Shown here: positions 27,610 through 32,782 of the stretch, one piece after another
Layout of the letters: each line of letters opens with the position of its first letter
How positions within the stretch are numbered: position 1 is the stretch's first letter
NCBI RefSeq assembly: GCF_001186125.1
Contig: NW_014040055.1
Span: 4,212 to 36,993 of the forward strand
Length of the DNA: 32,782 nt
Source of the DNA: Sphaeroforma arctica JP610
Taxonomy: Eukaryota > Opisthokonta > Ichthyosporea > Ichthyophonida
Direction of reading: 5' to 3'
Notes under the pieces: generated by a model
Databases searched by the model: none
Told to the model about the DNA's origin: nothing
What the model saw: the letters and a program-made list of their open reading frames with translations, nothing else
Made by a program: the position numbers and the translations under genes

Positions 27610-28484
27610 TTATTCTTTTTTTCCTTTGTTGTTTCCCGTACCCGTATGAGAATCTCGACCGTTACCTGGTCCTCCATTCGTGTTGGGCATTGTCTTCTTA
27701 GTAGATGGTGTGAATTTCACCACAGAATTCGGCCGTTTCGAAAACGTCTGGTCTGCTCTCGAATAAAATTCAGTCCAAGACAAGTCGGCGAGTTTCATGA
27801 TGCCGTAAGTTGGCCCTTTAATCGAAATCTCACGTACCTTGTCTGGGAAAGATTGATTGATATCTGCGTACAACACTTCCTGGTCTTTTCGGTGAAAAGC
27901 CGCCCAAAAAATTGTTTGTACCCACAACACGCACATACTCAGTTTGTCTGGTGACATTTCTTGCGTCTCAGCGCGTGATATATGGGTGTCCAGTTCCAAG
28001 AGGTAGTGTGACACTGGTGTTCCTTCGTCCGGTGGCACCATTATCGATACCAATAGTTCCGGCCTAGGATCTGTTGAGAACAGATGGACTATCATCTCGC
28101 TCTGCTCCTCTCACGTCTTCAGCTTTGTTATAGCAGCCTTAGCCTTCTCCAACTTATTATTTTTATAAGATGACGGCTTAAAACTCTGTTGCGCAGCCTC
28201 AAACCATAGGTTCTTATATAAATTCGCAGAAAGCATGATTTGACCAAACTCTTTCAAAGCTCGCGACAAAAACGCTAAGTTACTTGTATGGATTGGGTCC
28301 TTATGGTCTTTTCGATCTGGACGATACGTAGTGGGTAACTTACCTATGTCCTTGACGAACTTCTTACTGTCCACTGACTTTTCGGCGTGTACGATGTGTA
28401 ACTCCGTATCGATCTTGGATGGATTGGAAGTGCCCCGCCATTGTCATTATCAAGCTGGCTTGCTCTATCTTCTCTTGATCCATC
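27610..28484 (-). mobile_element. Ty3/gypsy gag remnant E
   Basis: Minus-strand frames 27610-28095 and 28111-28374, plus a short one beginning with an ATG at 28482-28484. The blocks PVSHYLLELDTHISRAET, VLYADINQSFPDKVREI and LADLSWTEFYSRADQTF match the gag of element D (PIQSYILKLDADLKRPDI, SLYTELRRKYAIEARD, LTREQFYDTVSTLF). The C-terminal tail is Gly/Asn/Lys-rich. No protease or pol follows; the remnant stops where the orphan chromodomain begins. About two to three breaks. Confidence 0.7.
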
Positions 28485-28663
28485 GCTAGTGTAATAGCCG
28501 GGCCTCCACATTAGACTCTATGTTATTAACGTACTCTTAAGCAGTACGTAAACTATAAACGCACTCTTAATAGTACGATGAACTTAAGTTTCCTAAATGG
28601 GTTAGATATTTGGACAAGGCCATTAAAAAGGCCCCAGTAAAATACCAAACATAAGATTTGGTC

Positions 28664-28683
28664 TAGTTCTATTAATAGAACTA
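28664..28683. repeat. 20-bp perfect palindrome
   Basis: tagttctattaatagaacta equals its own reverse complement. It is in the presumed U3 of element D. Confidence 0.95.
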
Positions 28684-29033
28684 AATATACTTTCCAAATC
28701 TATTTAAATCTGAATACTTCGGCAGCGAGATGGCTCAACCGAACATAGGTTTCTAAGGACTATTAGCGTTGCTTAGTTTATCCTCCGTTCAGCCAACCAG
28801 ATGTGCCAGTCTGATGAAGGCTAAGTCGGTAATTCTTGATAAGTGGCAAGTTATTGGTTAATGCAATAACTATGGACATCAGGAGTATTTTTCTTTTTTC
28901 TATTCTTTTTTTTCTAAAGATAGGATTTTATGAGACTCTCGGATTCGCCCCAACGAAACATACCATAAATTCTATTAGAGCGACAACGAAAAGCTAAATA
29001 AGATCCCTTAGGCGAAAACAGTACTGCGAGGAT

Positions 29034-29042
29034 TATATATAG
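29034..29042 (+). promoter_or_regulatory. TATA box of element D
   Basis: TATATATAG in an AT-poorer context, about 300 bp before the gag ATG, appropriate for an LTR promoter. No initiator was assigned. Confidence 0.4.
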
Positions 29043-29343
29043 ACAATGTCTCAGCCTCACAATCTCTCAGAGTATTGCTGTTTTCACGAGGCATACCAAC
29101 TTTACTAAAAGACTCATTTCGTTTATTTATTTCGAATTTAACTATACTTAGACTTAACCTAAGCGTTTAATTACTCTAAGGCGTTAATATCGCCTTGATA
29201 GACCGAAACTTACATTTTTTTAAAGTTAGCAAAGGTATTAATTACTTAGACTACTTAAACGTAAAGGTATATAACTACCACAAAATTTTACTTAAGCACA
29301 GTCATTCCTTAGAAGAATAAGACTGAAGTCATAAGTTAAAATT

Positions 29344-30308
29344 ATGACAAAGAAAGACAATACGCCGGCAAAGAAACGCAAGGCCGAACGTAAAAAGATG
29401 GAAAGAGAAGCTGCTAGCGCTGCTGCCGATGCGTTTAACCCCACCGTAGCCGAAGCACTTGACTCCGACAATAATAGTCAGGACAATGCCTCAGATAAGG
29501 ATGTAGCCACTCCGATTAAGGAAACTACTTCTACAGATAGAGCCCGAGGGCCAACTATTGCCTCAGCTTCGAAGCTGCATTTACGAAGCCAAGAAGTGAG
29601 ACAAGGGACAAGTCTCAAGACGCCTCAACCAATTCTTCTGACGAAACTCAGAAAGAAAGGTCCCTAATTATAGGGGACAAAGACAAATCTCAGAAGGTAC
29701 CTATACAGGAACCAGAAGAGGAGGCAAGCTCAAGTGGCAACCCCGAATCTACGTCCGAGACCAATGAACCAACGCGCATAAGTAGGTTAATTACTGAAAA
29801 CACTGATCTTAATAATCAGTTAGCCGCCCTTATGAAAGGCATGACTGTTGAACATGTAGATCGAATGTATAGATCAGGAAAACATACACAGCACTTACGC
29901 GAGTATGTTTCTCCGGGCATTACTGAAGCCCTACAGAAGTGGACAGAACATCGACTGGCAATTACGCCCGAAAAGCGTAAAGGCCTGAGCGTTACACCTG
30001 TGGCAGATGAGCCAGATGTGCTCAGCGTATCTATACCTTACGAGGTACTACCACCACAACACCAGGCTAATTATTCGCCTGTTCAAATGCCCGGCCACGA
30101 GTCGCCCGTCCTTGATGGTATTATAGACCCAGAGGCTGGTAAAAATACTCCGCCACCTATACCCAACTGGGATGACAATCGTCGGAAACCAGTTAAGACG
30201 GGGTATGTCATCCAGACGCATGAATCACCCAAGATTATAATACTAACTACTATTCAAGGAACAGAGCACCGAAAGGCCTCGACCATGGGCTTTACAAGGG
30301 GTAATTAA
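29344..30308 (+). pseudogene. Element D gag, N-terminal region
   Basis: Two frames (29344-29667, 107 residues; 29832-30308, 158 residues). The first begins with a lysine-rich stretch (KKRKAERKKMEREAA) and an acidic low-complexity tail. The second has EHVDRMYRSGKHTQHLREYV and PGITEALQKWTEHRLAI and a Pro-rich end. No family domain is recognised; gag is inferred from position. Confidence 0.6.
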
Positions 30309-30656
30309 CACTCCCGTAAACGTGTTAACGATGTCGAATTTAATCGCTTCGATCACACACCATTACACCAGCCTGCAGAGGATTTCCACTCTGACGAGGT
30401 GACCGAACTTAACAAATCGGTCGACGATTACACCATTAAGATGGAAATCGCCCATGACAAGCACCGTGCTGATGACGTATCATATTTTGCTAATATGATC
30501 GCGATCAAGCAGAAGCGCGACCACCGGGATAAACAGAAATACAAGTGACAGATCAGTCGACTTAAGTCGAACTGGGATGCCAACAGCAAGCAGGTCTAGT
30601 ATATAAACAACCATGACCTCGACACGCTAACCCGTACGCTTAATGCGTTTACGGTC

Positions 30657-31530
30657 ATGCTGGAGACGAATGATATCTCTCCCCAGCAATGGATTTCTGC
30701 TTTAATGCAATCGGTTGACCCTACAGGAACAAGTTACTTGATCCTGCAGCGACACCAGCATGCGCTAGACACTTGTTGTGATTGGCCAGCTGTGTGTTGG
30801 TTGGTTACGTCCTTATTAAGCAAGGACATGCGCAGTCCAGGACTGAGTTCAATCTTAACTGAACCAGTTGAGAATACTCCTATTCAGAGTTATATTCTGA
30901 AACTTGATGCTGACCTTAAACGTCCAGATATAACAAAGGACAAGGCGCAGCGATGATACGAGTTCCTGGTTAAGCATGTTTTTTTGTCAGAACATAGGGA
31001 ACAACGACCGTGAAAGTCTGTACACCGAGTTGCGACGTAAATACGCGATTGAGGCTCGAGACAAGGGACATGAAACAAAGTATCATCTATCTCGACTTAC
31101 GCGGGAACAGTTTTATGATACTGTATCCACTCTTTTCCCCGCACACCGAATAACCTCGAAGGGAAAGGCGATAAATAAGAAACCGCGCGAGCTCCCTGAT
31201 CAAGGATACCTCTCACGCCAGACGTCAGATGATAAACCTCATCAGACGCGTCCTAACCAGACACGTGCTCGCGACTCCACTCAATCAACGCGACCCAATA
31301 AACGAACACGCGCGGAGGCGAAGAACAAGGAACCTCCATTTAAGGATATTAAGAAATGTGCCGACGCACAGTGTGGGTATGACATGTACCAATTGACCCC
31401 TAACGGTTATTGGAATGGCAGACATGCACCCACCTGTACACACTTACTTACTAAGCGTGACAAGTGTGAGAAGACCAATGGTTATCACGCCAAGTCTTGT
31501 GACAAAAAGCCCGACATTAAGTTGGAGTGA
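30657..31530 (+). pseudogene. Element D gag, capsid and zinc segment
   Basis: Frames 30657-30956 and 30976-31530. The capsid-like helices (PQQWISALMQSVDPTG, IQSYILKLDADLKRPDI, ESLYTELRRKYAIEARD) match remnant E. The C-terminal part is basic and ends with C-x4-C-x16-H-x3-C-x-H around LTPNGYWNGRHAPTC (from 31357), as in element B. Confidence 0.75.
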
Positions 31531-31629
31531 AAGTACTACCAGGTACAATCGTTACAAAGGAAATACAACGACTCCTTAGATGAGCGCGTAATAATCCCTG
31601 TATATTGCAATGGAAATAAAGTCCTTGTA

Positions 31630-32782
31630 TTGATTAATCCTGGTTCAGAAATTTCATGTATATCCGACCGCTTTGCACTATTGAAAGACATTGAAAGGCG
31701 AACTCAAACTACTCACCTAATCTTAGCAGATGACAAAACTTCTCAGTGTGATACCATGACCACAGATGTTAAAATCTCACTGGCCGATGACAGAAATATC
31801 ACTACCCAAGCTGTGATAGTTAAGATGCCACAGAAGTTCGACTTAATAGTCGGAATGAGTGATTTACTCACTCTAGGTATAACCGTAACTGGTTTACCAA
31901 ATAACATAGATCCATTAAAGGATCAATCAGACGATAACTGTCTGAAACCACATAAGCCCCCGTCAGACACAGTCACGGCATTAATACCTGACTTTGCGGA
32001 CAAAATCATGGATCTGATTCTAGTAAATAAGAAGATAAAGATCACAGATTGGGCAAAATTCCGGTTTAACGACGGATATGTCAGCCTTGACTTAACCAAG
32101 GTAGACTTTACTAAGCTCAAATGCCCTTCAAGAAACTATGTTTCTTGGAGACACGAAGCTGTAGCTAAAGAACAAGTTGAGAAATGGTTATCCGATGGGG
32201 TAATCGAAATCAATTACCAACAAACGCCAGTTAACTTAGCAATATTGGCAGTTGATCAACACAATTCTGACGGAATATTTAAGAAAGGAGTAAGTCTAGA
32301 TATGAGTCCAATAAATAAGTTATTGCCGACTCATAGTTTCCATCTCCCTCGTATAAACGAGTTACTGAGACGAATGGAAGGTGCTACGGTGTTTACATCC
32401 ATAGACCTAACACAGGGGTATCATCAAATGCAAATTTATGAACCCCATCGTAAGTGCTTTAGTTTAACCTGGAAAGGTAAACAATACAGGTTTAGAGGTG
32501 CACCTTTCAGGTTGCACTCCTTACCAGCATTCTTCCAACAAGTAATGGAGGACATGTTTGCAGACATGTCTAACGTGTAAGTCTATATAAATGACATAGT
32601 CTTCTTTTCTAAGACTAAGGGCGAACATGCCGTATTAGTCAGGCGAGTCCTTCAGAGACTCAACGAACAAAACTTCAAGATTAACGAGAAGAAATGTCAC
32701 TTCGCCATGAGCGAAATACAGCTCTTAGGCTACCGAATATGTGGGGAAGGTATTAAAATCGACCCCGGTAAGGTGGAACACC
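31630..32782 (+). pseudogene. Element D protease-like segment and RT
   Basis: The 316-residue frame starts with an aspartic-protease-like fold (VLINPGSEISCISDRF at the active-site position, FDLIVGMSDLLTLG in the second half). It passes to RT: NYVSWRHEAVAKEQVEKWL, PVNLAILAVD, FHLPRINELLRRMEG, SIDLTQGYHQMQI and APFRLHSLPAFFQQ. RT wording continues to the window end (KKCHFAMSEIQLLGYRI). The match to element B RT is close throughout. Confidence 0.88.

Larger units (their letters stand above)
28485..29343 (+). other. Probable 5' LTR and leader of element D
   Basis: This non-coding stretch lies directly upstream of the D gag ATG. It holds a TATA box (TATATATAG, 29034-29042), a 20-bp perfect palindrome (28664-28683), a stem agttattg/caataact (28849-28871), and a direct repeat aacgyactcttaa...agtacg at 28529 and 28559. 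A TG at 28522 is one possible LTR start. The 3' LTR is outside the window, so the limits cannot be confirmed. Confidence 0.45.
29344..32782 (+). mobile_element. Ty3/gypsy fossil D, 5' part, continues past the window
   Basis: Plus-strand gag (29344 to 31530), protease-like segment and RT (31630 to the end). Wording of gag zinc motif, protease and RT is closest to element B, so B, D and E form one clade. About five breaks are visible in this part. Later pol domains and the 3' LTR would lie to the right. Confidence 0.85.

Overview
The window is a eukaryotic, retrotransposon-packed, probably fungal segment of nested and broken elements. There is no operon structure and no ribosome binding sites. 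Two clean GT-AG introns of about 100 bp, a Tad-like LINE reverse transcriptase and chromodomain Ty3/gypsy elements favour a fungus or another small-intron eukaryote. The exact lineage cannot be read from the sequence.

Layout, left to right. Positions 1-348 are a partial copia LTR in plus orientation. Positions 349-3080 are the only stretch not made of recognisable retroelement: on the minus strand it holds a Ulp1/C48-like cysteine protease end (756-1082), a 248-bp tandem duplication, and two small two-exon candidate genes (1564-1939 and 2219-2649) that share a layout. Positions 3080-5660 are a decayed 3' end (LTR, chromodomain, integrase, linker) of a Ty3/gypsy family, called A here. Positions 5660-6540 are unassigned. 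Positions 6540-7995 and 14581-14820 are the two halves of one 5'-truncated LINE. A copia element (7996-14580, minus strand) sits inside it, with both LTRs and a perfect 5-bp target duplication, tacct.

Positions 14825-19436 are a second Ty3/gypsy element (B, minus strand) that lacks most of gag and its 5' LTR. Positions 19500-26942 are the longest Ty3/gypsy element (C, minus strand, same family as A). It has gag, protease, RT, RNase H, a methyltransferase-like segment, integrase with DX35E spacing, a GPY/chromodomain end and a roughly 1.2-kb LTR. Beyond it lie a 39-bp minisatellite, an orphan inverted copy of C's chromodomain tail (27463-27595, plus), a minus-strand gag remnant (E, 27610-28484) and, head-to-head with it, a plus-strand Ty3/gypsy element (D, 28.5 kb to the window end) of the same clade as B.

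All LTR elements look like fossils with several breaks each. The most unusual signal is an NPPW-containing, Dam-methyltransferase-like segment between RNase H and integrase in two different Ty3/gypsy families (B and C), an arrangement better known from DIRS-type elements. The next are a non-CCHC gag zinc motif shared by B and D, and the twin small spliced genes beside the Ulp1-like gene.
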